In this document: positions 25,300 through 34,341 of the stretch, in pieces
Layout of the letters: every line of letters starts with the position of its first letter
Numbering within the stretch: position 1 is the stretch's first letter
Assembly: GCA_947648215.1 (NCBI GenBank)
Contig: CANSMW010000015.1
Location: forward strand, 1-42,461
Length of the DNA stretch: 42,461 nt
Source: an uncultured Clostridium sp.
GTDB lineage: Bacteria; Bacillota; Clostridia; TANB77; CAG-508
Direction: 5' to 3'
Notes under the pieces: model-generated
The model's database searches: none
The model's input: only the letters and a program-made list of their open reading frames with translations
Told to the model about the DNA's origin: nothing
Program-made: the position numbers and the translations under genes

Positions 25300-26922
25300 A
25301 TGGAAAGAAGAGTGCCCATTGGAATTGAATTAGTAAGAAAAGGTGTCATTACGGAAAATGACATACAAAAAGCATTAGAATATCAAAAAATTCATACTAA
25401 TAAAAAATTAGGAGACATTTTAAATGAATTAAAAGTATGCGATTCCTATCGATTAATCCAATCAATTGGAGAAATCCTAGGAGAAAAAGCAATTTTATTA
25501 GAACCAAGTGATATTAAAATCAATTTAGATGATTACATTTCGCCAGATGTGCTAAGACGTAATCGCGCGATTCCTTTTGAAATAGAAGGTGGAAGAATTA
25601 AAGTTTGTTTTTCCGATACTGCCAATAAAAGAGCAGTCGACACCATTCGTCTACTTTTATTAAACAAAGGCTTAATTATGGAAAAATATATTACGTTTGA
25701 TAGTAATATCGAAAAAATATTAGTATCCATGCAAGGAAAAGAAACCGATGACATTAATTCCTCTTCCGATATTACTGGTTTAGTGGATACCATTATTAAA
25801 AAAGCAATGGACAAAAGAGCAAGTGATATTCATTTTGAACCAATGGAAGATGAACTTCGCATTCGTTATCGTATTGATGGAGAATTGTTTACAGCAGGAA
25901 ATTTGGATAAAGAAAAACAAGCACAAGTGATTGGTCGTTTAAAAGCCATTTCCAATATGCATCAAGAAAAACAAGAATCCCAAGATGGTAGAATCCTATT
26001 ATACCCAGACTACAATATTCGTGTTTCTTCTCAGAAAAACGTACATGGTGAGAAATTTGTATTAAGACTATTAAAGAAAAATTCCGATATTCGTAACTTA
26101 TTTGAATTAGGATTTCCAAAAGATGAACAAATTGTAAAAAATAGTTTTGAAAAACGAAATAGTATTACCATTATGGCAGCACCTACGGGAGAAGGTAAAA
26201 CTACAACCCTTTATAGTATTATTGATTATTTAAATAAACCAGAAATCAATGTAACCACCATAGAAGACCCAGTGGAAATCCGAATTCCCGGTTTAAACCA
26301 AGTAGAAGTGGATGCCAAAACAAGCTTTTCTGACTCATTACGAACCGTATTAAGACAAGATCCAGATATTATTCTAGTAGGAGAAATTCGTGATAGAGAA
26401 ACAGCAGAAATTGCTTTACAAGCAGGACAAACAGGACATTATGTATTATCTACCATTCATACTATCGATAGTGTGGAAGTAATTACCAGATTAAGAAAAA
26501 TGGGAGTTTCCAATTACGATATTGCAAGTACACTTGCCACAGCAGTATCCCAAAGGCTTGTTCGAAAAATATGTCCACATTGTGCAAGACCAAGAGAATT
26601 TACTTTTGAAGAAACCGAAATCATGAAACGAATTGGTGAAAAATACGGAGTAAATTTTGACTTCTATGGAAAAATGACCTATGATGCAGTGGGATGTTCT
26701 CAATGTAATAACACAGGATATTATGACCGTATTGGTGTTTTTGAAATTTTAAACATTGATGATGAATTAAGAGAACTGATTACCAGTGATGCCTCTACCT
26801 TAAAAATGAAAGAAGCAGCCATTAGAAAAAATTATAAACCGCTTGTAATTGACGGTATTTATAAAGTGCTAGCAGGTGTTACCACATTAGAGGAATTAAA
26901 TAAAAAATTAGTAATTTATTAA
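25300..26922 (+). CDS. pilB: Pilus extension ATPase PilB (GspE family)
   Basis: PilB is a hexameric ATPase that drives pilus assembly. Its 540 residues comprise an N-terminal MshEN-type region (GIELVRKGVITENDIQKALE...) and the catalytic core: Walker A APTGEGKTTTLY, Asp box EDPVEI, Walker B ILVGEIRDRET, His box STIHT, and a zinc clamp from paired cysteines CPHC and CSQC. It starts behind AAAGGAGG. No in-frame CGG occurs. MshEN domains often bind c-di-GMP, so that is a plausible control point. Confidence 0.93.
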   Translation: MERRVPIGIELVRKGVITENDIQKALEYQKIHTNKKLGDILNELKVCDSYRLIQSIGEILGEKAILLEPSDIKINLDDYISPDVLRRNRAIPFEIEGGRIKVCFSDTANKRAVDTIRLLLLNKGLIMEKYITFDSNIEKILVSMQGKETDDINSSSDITGLVDTIIKKAMDKRASDIHFEPMEDELRIRYRIDGELFTAGNLDKEKQAQVIGRLKAISNMHQEKQESQDGRILLYPDYNIRVSSQKNVHGEKFVLRLLKKNSDIRNLFELGFPKDEQIVKNSFEKRNSITIMAAPTGEGKTTTLYSIIDYLNKPEINVTTIEDPVEIRIPGLNQVEVDAKTSFSDSLRTVLRQDPDIILVGEIRDRETAEIALQAGQTGHYVLSTIHTIDSVEVITRLRKMGVSNYDIASTLATAVSQRLVRKICPHCARPREFTFEETEIMKRIGEKYGVNFDFYGKMTYDAVGCSQCNNTGYYDRIGVFEILNIDDELRELITSDASTLKMKEAAIRKNYKPLVIDGIYKVLAGVTTLEELNKKLVIY

Positions 26923-26946
26923 AATTACATGGGAGGGAAAATACGA

Positions 26947-28047
26947 ATGATACAAATTGAAAGAATACTAGACCAAGCAATCGAAAAAGATGCATCCGAT
27001 ATCCACTTTATTTGTGGAAATAAGCCAATGCTTCGAATTATTAGAGAATTAAGACCAGTAGAAGAATGCGAAGAATTAACACCAGAAGACATGAACGAAA
27101 TTTATGATTACTTAGTAAGAGGAAACATTGAAAAAGATACTGTTTATAAAGAAACCAGAAAATTAGATACTTCTTTAGAATATGCCGATAAACGTTTCAG
27201 GGTAAACATTTCTTCTTCTGAAGATGTACCACTTTTCACCTTAAGAATTATCAAAAGTGAACTACCAAAATTTGAAGATTTAGGAGTACCAGACATTGTA
27301 AGACGTATGACCTTCCAACCACAAGGACTTATGTTAGTAACTGGTAAAACAAACTCTGGAAAAACAACAACCTTAAGTGCATTAATTAATGAAATTAATG
27401 AAACACAAAATAAGAAAATACTAACCTTAGAAAGTCCAGTGGAATACAAGCATCACTCCAAAAAATCCATTATTGTACAAAAAGAAGTAGGAATTGGTGG
27501 AGATTCTCTATGCTATAGTGATGGTGTAAAAAACTCCTTAAGAGAAGACTGCGATATTGTGGTAGTAGGAGAGATTCGTGATAAAGAAACCATGGATGCA
27601 GCCATTGAAACAGCAGAAGCAGGACATTTAGTAATTGGTACTTTGCATACAAAATCTTGTGCAGAAACCATTGACCGTATGATTAACTTCTATGATATTA
27701 GTGACCAGCAAACCATTAAATACTTAATTGCATCCCTATTAAAATTAGTTATTTCACAAAGACTATTAAAAGGAACCGATGGGAAACTAGTGTTAGTACC
27801 AGAAGTAATGGTGGTAGACAATATTGTAGCAGGACTGATTCGTAAAGAAAAAATCAGTGTATCTGAAATAGAAGACGCGATTCAAAGTAATCTAGAAAAG
27901 GGAAGTATTGGACTAATTAATTCGATTGCAGAATTATTTGTAGATGACAAGATTACCTTAGAGCAAGCAAAAGCTCAAATTGAAGAGAAAAATATTGAAA
28001 CTCTTAACCGAACAATTATGCAACTTAGAATTAAGAAAAATAAATAA
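26947..28047 (+). CDS. pilT: Pilus retraction ATPase PilT
   Basis: PilT powers pilus disassembly. I chose ATG 26947, 10 bases after GGGAGG; an in-frame ATG at 26929 overlaps that site. The 366 residues show the PilT N-terminal motif (KDASDIHFICGNKPMLRI), Walker A TGKTNSGKTTTL, Walker B IVVVGEIRDKET and the His box GTLHTK. The presence of both PilB and PilT predicts a retractable pilus (twitching or DNA uptake). Confidence 0.9.
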   Translation: MIQIERILDQAIEKDASDIHFICGNKPMLRIIRELRPVEECEELTPEDMNEIYDYLVRGNIEKDTVYKETRKLDTSLEYADKRFRVNISSSEDVPLFTLRIIKSELPKFEDLGVPDIVRRMTFQPQGLMLVTGKTNSGKTTTLSALINEINETQNKKILTLESPVEYKHHSKKSIIVQKEVGIGGDSLCYSDGVKNSLREDCDIVVVGEIRDKETMDAAIETAEAGHLVIGTLHTKSCAETIDRMINFYDISDQQTIKYLIASLLKLVISQRLLKGTDGKLVLVPEVMVVDNIVAGLIRKEKISVSEIEDAIQSNLEKGSIGLINSIAELFVDDKITLEQAKAQIEEKNIETLNRTIMQLRIKKNK

Positions 28048-28061
28048 AAAGGAGGCTTACC

Positions 28062-29414
28062 ATGGCAGTGTATCGATACCGTGCATTAACGCCAAATGGA
28101 GTTATTGTTAGCAACCGAATTGAAGAAAATAATCGTAGTGCTGTTATTAAAAAGTTAAAAAGAAATAATTTAACGCCAATTCACATTGCGGAACAAATTG
28201 CCATTACCAAAAAACCAGTAAAAACCAATAAAAGAAATGTAAAAGATATTGATGACATTTTAAAAAATGCCAATACAACAAACTTAATAGCAAACCGTGA
28301 AAAAAATAGACAATCGTATATTCAAAAAATTAACCAAGCATTAAGTAAAACAGAAAAAATTACAAACCGTGATATTGTTATTTTTACACAAAATTTTTAT
28401 TTATTAAAAAAGGCAAACTTTAATAATATTCATGCATTGAGTACGATTATTGATAGTACAGAAAATTACTTGTTTAAAGGAATATTAGAAGATATTCTAG
28501 CAGGTGTAGAAGCTGGAGAGAACATGTATACTACCATGGAATATTACTCGAATGTTTTCCCATACATTTATATTAACATGATAAAAGTTGGAGAACTATC
28601 TGGTTCTTTAACTACTTCCTTAGAACAAGCGGTAAAATATTTAGATGATGCAGCAGATATTACCAAAAAAGTAAAAAAGATATTAATACCAAACCTTGCT
28701 CAATTTGCATTGTTAATGGTTATGTTAGTGGTAGGTACCCTATTTGCAATACCATCCATTCAAGATGTATTTGAAGCAGTAGGAACACAAGATGAACTAC
28801 CAGCAATTACGTTATGGTTCCAAAGCTTTTTAAATGGGGTAGTAGCCTATTGGTATATTCCAACAGCGATATTAGTAGGAATAATTATAGGAATTGTTGC
28901 CTATATCAATACGCCAAAAGGAAAATATAGTTTTGATTACTTTAAATACACCATGCCGATTTTTGGAAAACTTATCTTTTCATTAGATTTTTCAAGACTA
29001 ATGAGAGCGATGCTTTTAAACTTGAACAATGGTATGAGAATACAAGAAGCATTAGAAGTAAGTAAAAATGTTAGCAAAAACTATGTAATGCTATCGATTA
29101 TAGAAGCTTCCATCAATAACATACTAATTGGACAATCTTGGATTGAACCATTTGAGAAATCAGGATTACCATCCTCGATGATTACGGAGATGTTGAAAAT
29201 AGGTATGAAAACCGATTTACCAGAGATGATGGAAAAACTACTAGAATATATGGAAATTGATATTAATAATATACTAGATAAGATTATGATGGTATTACCA
29301 CAAGTAGTATACAGTATTGTTGGAGTTGTGCTAATCTTCTTCGTATTAGTTGTATTAGTTCCTTGTATCCAATTATACATGGGTAACTTCTTATTCTCAG
29401 CATATGGTTTCTAA
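28062..29414 (+). CDS. pilC: Inner-membrane platform protein PilC (GspF family)
   Basis: The 450 residues start with AVYRYRALTPNGVIVSNRIE, the GspF N-terminal signature. Two repeated GspF domains each carry membrane helices (ILIPNLAQFALLMVMLVVGTL, TAILVGIIIGIVAYI, and the C-terminal YSIVGVVLIFFVLVVLV). It links the ATPases to the pilin pool. It is the last gene of the operon and is followed by a terminator. Confidence 0.92.
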   Translation: MAVYRYRALTPNGVIVSNRIEENNRSAVIKKLKRNNLTPIHIAEQIAITKKPVKTNKRNVKDIDDILKNANTTNLIANREKNRQSYIQKINQALSKTEKITNRDIVIFTQNFYLLKKANFNNIHALSTIIDSTENYLFKGILEDILAGVEAGENMYTTMEYYSNVFPYIYINMIKVGELSGSLTTSLEQAVKYLDDAADITKKVKKILIPNLAQFALLMVMLVVGTLFAIPSIQDVFEAVGTQDELPAITLWFQSFLNGVVAYWYIPTAILVGIIIGIVAYINTPKGKYSFDYFKYTMPIFGKLIFSLDFSRLMRAMLLNLNNGMRIQEALEVSKNVSKNYVMLSIIEASINNILIGQSWIEPFEKSGLPSSMITEMLKIGMKTDLPEMMEKLLEYMEIDINNILDKIMMVLPQVVYSIVGVVLIFFVLVVLVPCIQLYMGNFLFSAYGF

Positions 29415-29436
29415 AATACAAAGAAAAGATTGTAGG

Positions 29437-29462
29437 GGTTGCATATCATGCAACCTTTATTT
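29437..29462 (+). terminator. Terminator of the pilus operon
   Basis: GGTTGCAT pairs perfectly with ATGCAACC around ATC and is followed by TTTATTT. Confidence 0.75.
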
Positions 29463-29517
29463 GTATTCTAACACAATCATTTATAAATTTAATATTTTCT
29501 AAAAAGGAGAAAGAGAA

Positions 29518-30413
29518 ATGAGAATAGGAATTGATTTAGGAGGAAGCCATATCGCATTAGGATTAGTAGAAAATGGGAAAATCATACAAAAATGTGAACA
29601 CAATTTTTCGAAAGAAGAAAAAGAAAATTTAGAGGAAACATTGAAAAAAGTGATACATCAACAAATTGATAAAATATTGCAGACCACTTTGAAAGAAAAA
29701 ATTGAAATGATTGGCATTTCTGTTCCACGGAAGACCGAAAAATGGATGCATTGAACAGGCAGCTAACCTTCAAGGAGAAAAAATAAACATAGAAGGACTC
29801 GTAAAACAGATCATTGATAAGCCTATCTTTCTAAAAAACGATGGCATGTGTGCAGGAATTGCTGAAAAAGAATATGGGGCTTTAAAGGGGTGTAACAATG
29901 GAGTGTTTTTAGGAATTGGAACAGGGATTGGAACTGCCGTATTTCTAAGGGGTAAACTAGTAGAAGAAGTACGAAGTGCAGGACACATGATTATTGAACG
30001 AAATGGCAAACTTTGCAATTGTGGAAAACATGGTTGTTATGAAGCATATGCCTCAATGAAAGCACTAAAAACGCGGAATTAGAAACAAACTTCAAAATGA
30101 GAATTTGTCTAGTAAAGAAATTTTGCAAATCCTAAAAGATGAAACGAAAAATCAAGCATTCGAAGAAATCATAAAAATCTATATCGAATATTTAAGCATA
30201 GGAATTGCCAATTTTGCACGAATTTGTAGTAGTGATGTAGTTGTAATTGGAGGTAGTTTCGTGCATTTTAAAGATGTGCTATGGAATAGACTTTTAAAAG
30301 AACTAGACCGAATTATGATACCAATGGAAAAAGAAAAAACAACAATCAAACTTGCAACACTTGGTAATGACGCAGGAATCATTGGTGGTACAAGGATTCT
30401 GGAGAATTCTTGA
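29518..30413 (+). CDS. ROK-family sugar kinase, two CGG +1 frameshift sites
   Basis: ROK proteins are mostly glucokinases or related sugar kinases. The N-terminus GIDLGGSHIALGLVENGKI is the phosphate-binding motif. CGG at codon 71 (29728-29730) interrupts ISVP^GRPKNGCIEQAANLQG. The catalytic and zinc segments follow (GIGTGIGTAVFL, then CNCGKHGCYEAY). A second CGG at codon 186 (30074-30076) interrupts MKALKT^GIRNKLQNENLS; without the skip the frame ends two codons later at TAG. The third part contains VVIGGSFVHF and GNDAGIIGGTRIL, the ROK C-terminus. The restored length is 297 residues, normal for ROK kinases. The substrate is unknown. Confidence 0.9.
29728..29730 (+). other. CGG +1 recoding site, ROK codon 71
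   Basis: The codons run GTT-CCA-CGG-A. Skipping C gives CCA-GGA-AGA-CCG (P-G-R-P). Confidence 0.88.
30074..30076 (+). other. CGG +1 recoding site, ROK codon 186
   Basis: The codons run AAA-ACG-CGG-AAT-TAG. Skipping C gives ACG-GGA-ATT-AGA (T-G-I-R) and avoids the TAG. Confidence 0.85.
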
Positions 30414-30438
30414 CTTATGGTTTAACTTGTAGTATAAT
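30410..30438 (+). promoter_or_regulatory. Strong promoter of the rnj leader
   Basis: TTGACT and a perfect TATAAT are spaced by exactly 17 bases. The -35 box overlaps the end of the ROK gene. Confidence 0.85.
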
Positions 30439-30444
30439 AAAGAA

Positions 30445-30670
30445 CAATGATTACCAAGGATTGGTAAAGAAGAGATTTAAATTTTATGTATGAAAAAAGC
30501 AAAAAGATAGTATATTAACAGTATCAATTTGAGATTCGGAAAAAAGAGAAAAATAATGATGATATGGAAAAAAAGGATATGTGAGGTTCGGATAAAAAAC
30601 ATATCTATTTTAAGAAATACCCATATCACCTCTTAAAAGCCGATCAGTTTTGCAAAACTGATAGTTTTTT
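30445..30670 (+). ncRNA. Transcribed leader or small RNA before rnj
   Basis: About 220 bases lie between the strong promoter and a terminator (ATCAGTTTTG with CAAAACTGAT, then AGTTTTTT at 30663-30670). No ORF with a ribosome site is visible. Complementary pieces such as GATATG/CATATC and GTGAGG/CCTC suggest folding. It could be an independent small RNA or an attenuating 5' leader of RNase J. I do not recognise the class. Confidence 0.5.
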
Positions 30671-30714
30671 CATGCGAAAATGTAAATTGAAATGAAAGAT
30701 AAAGGAGAATTAGA

Positions 30715-32829
30715 GTGAAAGAAAACATCAAAACAGAAGAGAACAGTAGTATTATAAACAAAGAAACTACTGTAAAAAGAAGAGGAACAAGGACACATGT
30801 TTCAAGAACAAATGAAACTAAAACCAAAAATCAAATTCAAAAAAGAAAGGAAGAACCAAGAACAAATAACCAACCACAAAAGGAAAACATCGAGGCAAAA
30901 TTTGAAACACAAAAAAGAACAAGAAGACCACAAGCAAATCAAGAAAGTAGCAAGGAAAATCAAGCAACGGAAAGAAGATTAGATGCTAAAAGAGAAAACC
31001 AAAACCGAAAGGGAAATGTAGAACAAAGAAGCGAAACGCAAAGAAGAAAAGAACCATATAACGAGTTAAAAGCACAAACCCAAACAAGGCGAAGAAAAAC
31101 AACTCATACAAGCATGAAAACCCAAGCAGAGAATCAAAATAAGTTACAACCAGACAATCGTTTTCAATTTAAGAAAAGTCCATTAAAAATTATTCCACTT
31201 GGTGGATTATTAGAAATTGGAAAAAACATAACTGTTTTTGAATATGAAAATGAAATTGTCGTAGTAGATTGTGGATTGGCTTTTCCAGAAGATGATATGC
31301 TAGGAATTGACTTAGTCATACCAGATATTACGTATTTAGAACGAAACAAGGAAAAGATTAAAGGATTAGTTATTACCCATGGACACGAAGACCACATTGG
31401 TTCCATTCCATACCTATTAAAGCAAATCAATATTCCAATCTATGCTACCAGATTAACCGCAGGACTGATTAAAAACAAACTAGAAGAACATGGTTTAGTA
31501 CGTAGTACGAAACTAAACATTATAAACCAAGGAGAAACCATCTATTTTGGAAAAATAAATGTAGAATTTATCCGCAGTTGCCATAGTATACCCGATGCTG
31601 TAGCATTAGCCATTCATACACCAGTGGGAACCATTCTTCACACAGGAGACTTTAAAATTGACTATACTCCAATAGATGATGAACGAATGGATTTTGGAAG
31701 ATTAGCAGAGCTTGGAAACAAAGGCGTACTTGCCCTTATGTCTGATAGTACCAATGCAGAAAGAAGAGGATACACTATGTCGGAAAGCACCGTAGGAGAC
31801 GTATTTGAAAAACTATTCTTAAACTGTAAAAAACGTATTGTAGTAGCCACCTTTGCCTCAAACGTACACCGTGTACAACAAATAGTCAATTCCGCCGTAA
31901 AATATGGCAGAAAAATTGCCGTATGTGGTAGAAGTATGATTAACATGATTACCACAGCCATTGAACTTGGTTACATCCAAGTACCAAACAATGTATTTAT
32001 TGATATTGACATGATTCGTAATTATACCGATGAACAATTAGTGATTATTACTACTGGTTCACAAGGAGAAACCATGTCAGCCCTTACGAGAATGGCAACG
32101 GGAGAACACAAAAAAGTAACCATTACCTCGAATGACCTAGTCATTATTTCAGCAAGTCCAATACCAGGAAACGAAAAACTAGTTTCCAAAGTAATTGATG
32201 ATTTAATGAAAATTGGAGCAGAAGTCGTATACTCTACCTTAGAAGACGTACATGTATCTGGACATGCTTGCCAAGAAGAACAAAAACTAATGTTAGCACT
32301 TGTCAGGCCAAAATACTTTATTCCCGTTCATGGCGAATATAGGCAATTAATTGCCCATATTGAAACCGCTAAAAAAATGGGAATTGAACCAGAAAACACT
32401 TTTATTTTAACCAATGGTAGAATACTAGAAATAAATGAAAATGAAGCAAAACTAACAGGCTCGGTGCCATCCGGAAAAATTTTAGTAGACGGTTTAGGAG
32501 TAGGAGATGTTGGAAATATCGTGTTACGAGACAGGCAACATTTATCACAAGATGGATTAATTGTTATTGTACTAACTATGAATGAAGCTACAGGAGAAGT
32601 CGTAGCAGGACCAGATGTTATTTCAAGGGGATTTGTATATGTAAGAGAATCCGAAAATTTAATGGATAGTGTAAAAATGGTTATTCGCGATGAAATTGCA
32701 AAATGTGAAGAAAAACACATCAAAGAATGGTCTGTCATTAAATCGAATTTAAAAGATAATCTAAGGGATTACATCTACCAAAAAACCAAAAGAAACCCAA
32801 TGATTTTGCCAATTATCATGGAAGTATAA
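30715..32829 (+). CDS. rnj: Ribonuclease J with long basic N-terminal extension
   Basis: RNase J is a 5'-3' exo- and endoribonuclease of mRNA decay and rRNA maturation. The metallo-beta-lactamase core begins near residue 155 (KIIPLGGLLEIGKNITVFEY). Metal ligands appear in HGHEDHIG (about 222-227), followed by TGDFKID, the beta-CASP domain (SDSTNAERRGYT, SASPIPGNEK, HVSGHA, PVHGEYRQL) and a C-terminal domain. The catalytic motif sits about 148 residues later than in Bacillus RNase J1, because of a low-complexity N-terminus rich in Arg, Lys, Gln, Glu and Asn. Such a tail may bind RNA or partners. It has no in-frame CGG. Confidence 0.95.
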   Translation: MKENIKTEENSSIINKETTVKRRGTRTHVSRTNETKTKNQIQKRKEEPRTNNQPQKENIEAKFETQKRTRRPQANQESSKENQATERRLDAKRENQNRKGNVEQRSETQRRKEPYNELKAQTQTRRRKTTHTSMKTQAENQNKLQPDNRFQFKKSPLKIIPLGGLLEIGKNITVFEYENEIVVVDCGLAFPEDDMLGIDLVIPDITYLERNKEKIKGLVITHGHEDHIGSIPYLLKQINIPIYATRLTAGLIKNKLEEHGLVRSTKLNIINQGETIYFGKINVEFIRSCHSIPDAVALAIHTPVGTILHTGDFKIDYTPIDDERMDFGRLAELGNKGVLALMSDSTNAERRGYTMSESTVGDVFEKLFLNCKKRIVVATFASNVHRVQQIVNSAVKYGRKIAVCGRSMINMITTAIELGYIQVPNNVFIDIDMIRNYTDEQLVIITTGSQGETMSALTRMATGEHKKVTITSNDLVIISASPIPGNEKLVSKVIDDLMKIGAEVVYSTLEDVHVSGHACQEEQKLMLALVRPKYFIPVHGEYRQLIAHIETAKKMGIEPENTFILTNGRILEINENEAKLTGSVPSGKILVDGLGVGDVGNIVLRDRQHLSQDGLIVIVLTMNEATGEVVAGPDVISRGFVYVRESENLMDSVKMVIRDEIAKCEEKHIKEWSVIKSNLKDNLRDYIYQKTKRNPMILPIIMEV

Positions 32830-32836
32830 AAAAATC

Positions 32837-32872
32837 CAGCAATACCAAGGCTTTACAAATTTGGTATTGCTG
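32837..32872 (+). terminator. rnj terminator at the prophage border
   Basis: CAGCAATACCA pairs perfectly with TGGTATTGCTG and is followed by ATTTGTTA. It also faces the converging integrase gene. Confidence 0.75.
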
Positions 32873-32905
32873 ATTTGTTATTAATTTGTTATTAACGGGG
32901 TAAAA

Positions 32906-34186
32906 TTATCCGTATTTTTTTTGTTGATTTGTTGACAAAACATACAACTTTTTTGTCTCTTTGTAGGTAACCATTTTAATAGCTTCTAGTTTTTCTTCAA
33001 TCGAAATATGAGTATAAACATCTAACCCAGTATCTTCATTACTATGACCAAAAATAGAATTAATAATAACCTGCTTTACATTTAACTTTTCTAATTCTGT
33101 TCTTAAAGTATGCCTGCATTCATGGGCAGTATGACCTTCTAACGTAGGGTGTCTAGCAATAAAGTGCTTTCTATGATGGTATAAGTAGTAATCGTAATTA
33201 GCTTTTTTATTGCCACCAATAGTAGATGGCATATGAAACAAAAACTCATTACTAGAATTATAGTATTTTTCTACAATCGGTTTTATTTTAGGATGAATAG
33301 GAATTTCACGATTGGTTCCTGCTTTTGTTTTTAAGCCGCCAATAAAGTAATTTTTTTCTAAGAAAATATTCTTTGTGTATATAAACAGTAATTCTTCAGC
33401 ACGACAACCAGTATATAATGCCAAAAGCAAAATATCCCTAATAAATTCTTCTCTATAATCGTTTGTTTTAATATTCCATAAATATTGTATTTGTTCATAA
33501 GTGTACACAGTTTTGGATTTTTTTGTGAGTTTTGTATTGTTTATTTTAATATGTTGTGAATAACTCTTTTCTATTATATCTTCTTGTAAAGCGTAACTAT
33601 CCATATTTTTAAATAAGTTTACCATTTGTTTTAGTGGGTCATATCCTTTACCACAGTTATTTAAGAATGTTTGAAAATCAGACGTTTTCAAATCTTTATA
33701 AACTCTATCATAAAGTGGTTCGCAATTATGAAATGCAGTAATCATTCCCCTGGAATAATGGTAAGCAAATTTCCCTTTTGGTTTGATATGTTTTTCTTTT
33801 TCAAGTTTTATCTCATCATCTGTTGGCAACTTCATTTCCTTAAATTCTTCAAATAATTGCTTAAAAGTATAATTATCTTTTTTTACTTTTTCAACAATTT
33901 CTATGTTAATATTTTTTACAGGAACTAGAGGGTATGGATTCAATGGAAAAGTTACTATCTTATTATACCTATTCTCTTTGATATAAAGTGGAGTAGGGTT
34001 TTTGTGATAGTTTTCTAAGCACACAAGTGCTTCTAATTCAGTTTCAAAATTGTCAATATCTAAATAGATGGGATTTCCTTCAATAGTTTTCCCAACCAAT
34101 ATACGGGCAACCCAAGGTTTATATCGATTACCTCTTAAACATACAGCTGTCCCCATACCATTTTTTCTTCTTTTTCTTGGTTGCAT
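32906..34186 (-). CDS. int: Phage tyrosine integrase
   Basis: This 426-residue site-specific recombinase integrates and excises the prophage. An N-terminal arm-binding region (RYKPWVARILVGKTIEGNPIY) and a SAM-like core-binding domain precede the catalytic domain. The catalytic residues are Arg262 (YTGCRAEELL), His355 and Arg358 (HECRHTLRTEL), a His in FGHSNED (near 380) and nucleophile Tyr391 (DVYTHIS). It starts at 34186 behind GGAGGT. It converges on rnj, as is usual for an integrase beside its attachment site. Confidence 0.93.
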   Translation of the reverse strand: MQPRKRRKNGMGTAVCLRGNRYKPWVARILVGKTIEGNPIYLDIDNFETELEALVCLENYHKNPTPLYIKENRYNKIVTFPLNPYPLVPVKNINIEIVEKVKKDNYTFKQLFEEFKEMKLPTDDEIKLEKEKHIKPKGKFAYHYSRGMITAFHNCEPLYDRVYKDLKTSDFQTFLNNCGKGYDPLKQMVNLFKNMDSYALQEDIIEKSYSQHIKINNTKLTKKSKTVYTYEQIQYLWNIKTNDYREEFIRDILLLALYTGCRAEELLFIYTKNIFLEKNYFIGGLKTKAGTNREIPIHPKIKPIVEKYYNSSNEFLFHMPSTIGGNKKANYDYYLYHHRKHFIARHPTLEGHTAHECRHTLRTELEKLNVKQVIINSIFGHSNEDTGLDVYTHISIEEKLEAIKMVTYKETKKLYVLSTNQQKKYG

Positions 34187-34293
34187 AAAAAAACCTCCAT
34201 TTTCAAATATTTTTAAATAGCACTTGAAAATGAAGGTTTATTCATATATAATAAATATACATTCACTTTCGAGTGTTTTGGAGGAAAATAAAT

Positions 34294-34305
34294 GTATCGG
34301 TTCGT
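34294..34305 (+). promoter_or_regulatory. 12-bp inverted site, left copy
   Basis: GTATCGGTTCGT lies in the 155-bp gap between integrase and the ImmA-like gene. Its exact inverse is at 35864-35875, so the two copies bracket the repressor block. The gap otherwise holds only AT-rich sequence and short inverted repeats. Confidence 0.4.
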
Positions 34306-34341
34306 GGTAAAATTGATTACATCTATTTTCCTTTTTTATAT

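Noticed and set aside
26929..26946. Earlier ATG start for pilT
   Set aside because: It overlaps the GGGAGG ribosome site that properly serves ATG 26947.
866..30413. Seven ordinary pseudogenes or random sequencing errors
   Set aside because: Random decay or error would give mixed indels and stops. All twelve breaks are the same +1 event at CGG before a glycine codon, and the rest of each gene is intact. A motif-specific systematic error remains possible and is listed as a refutation test.
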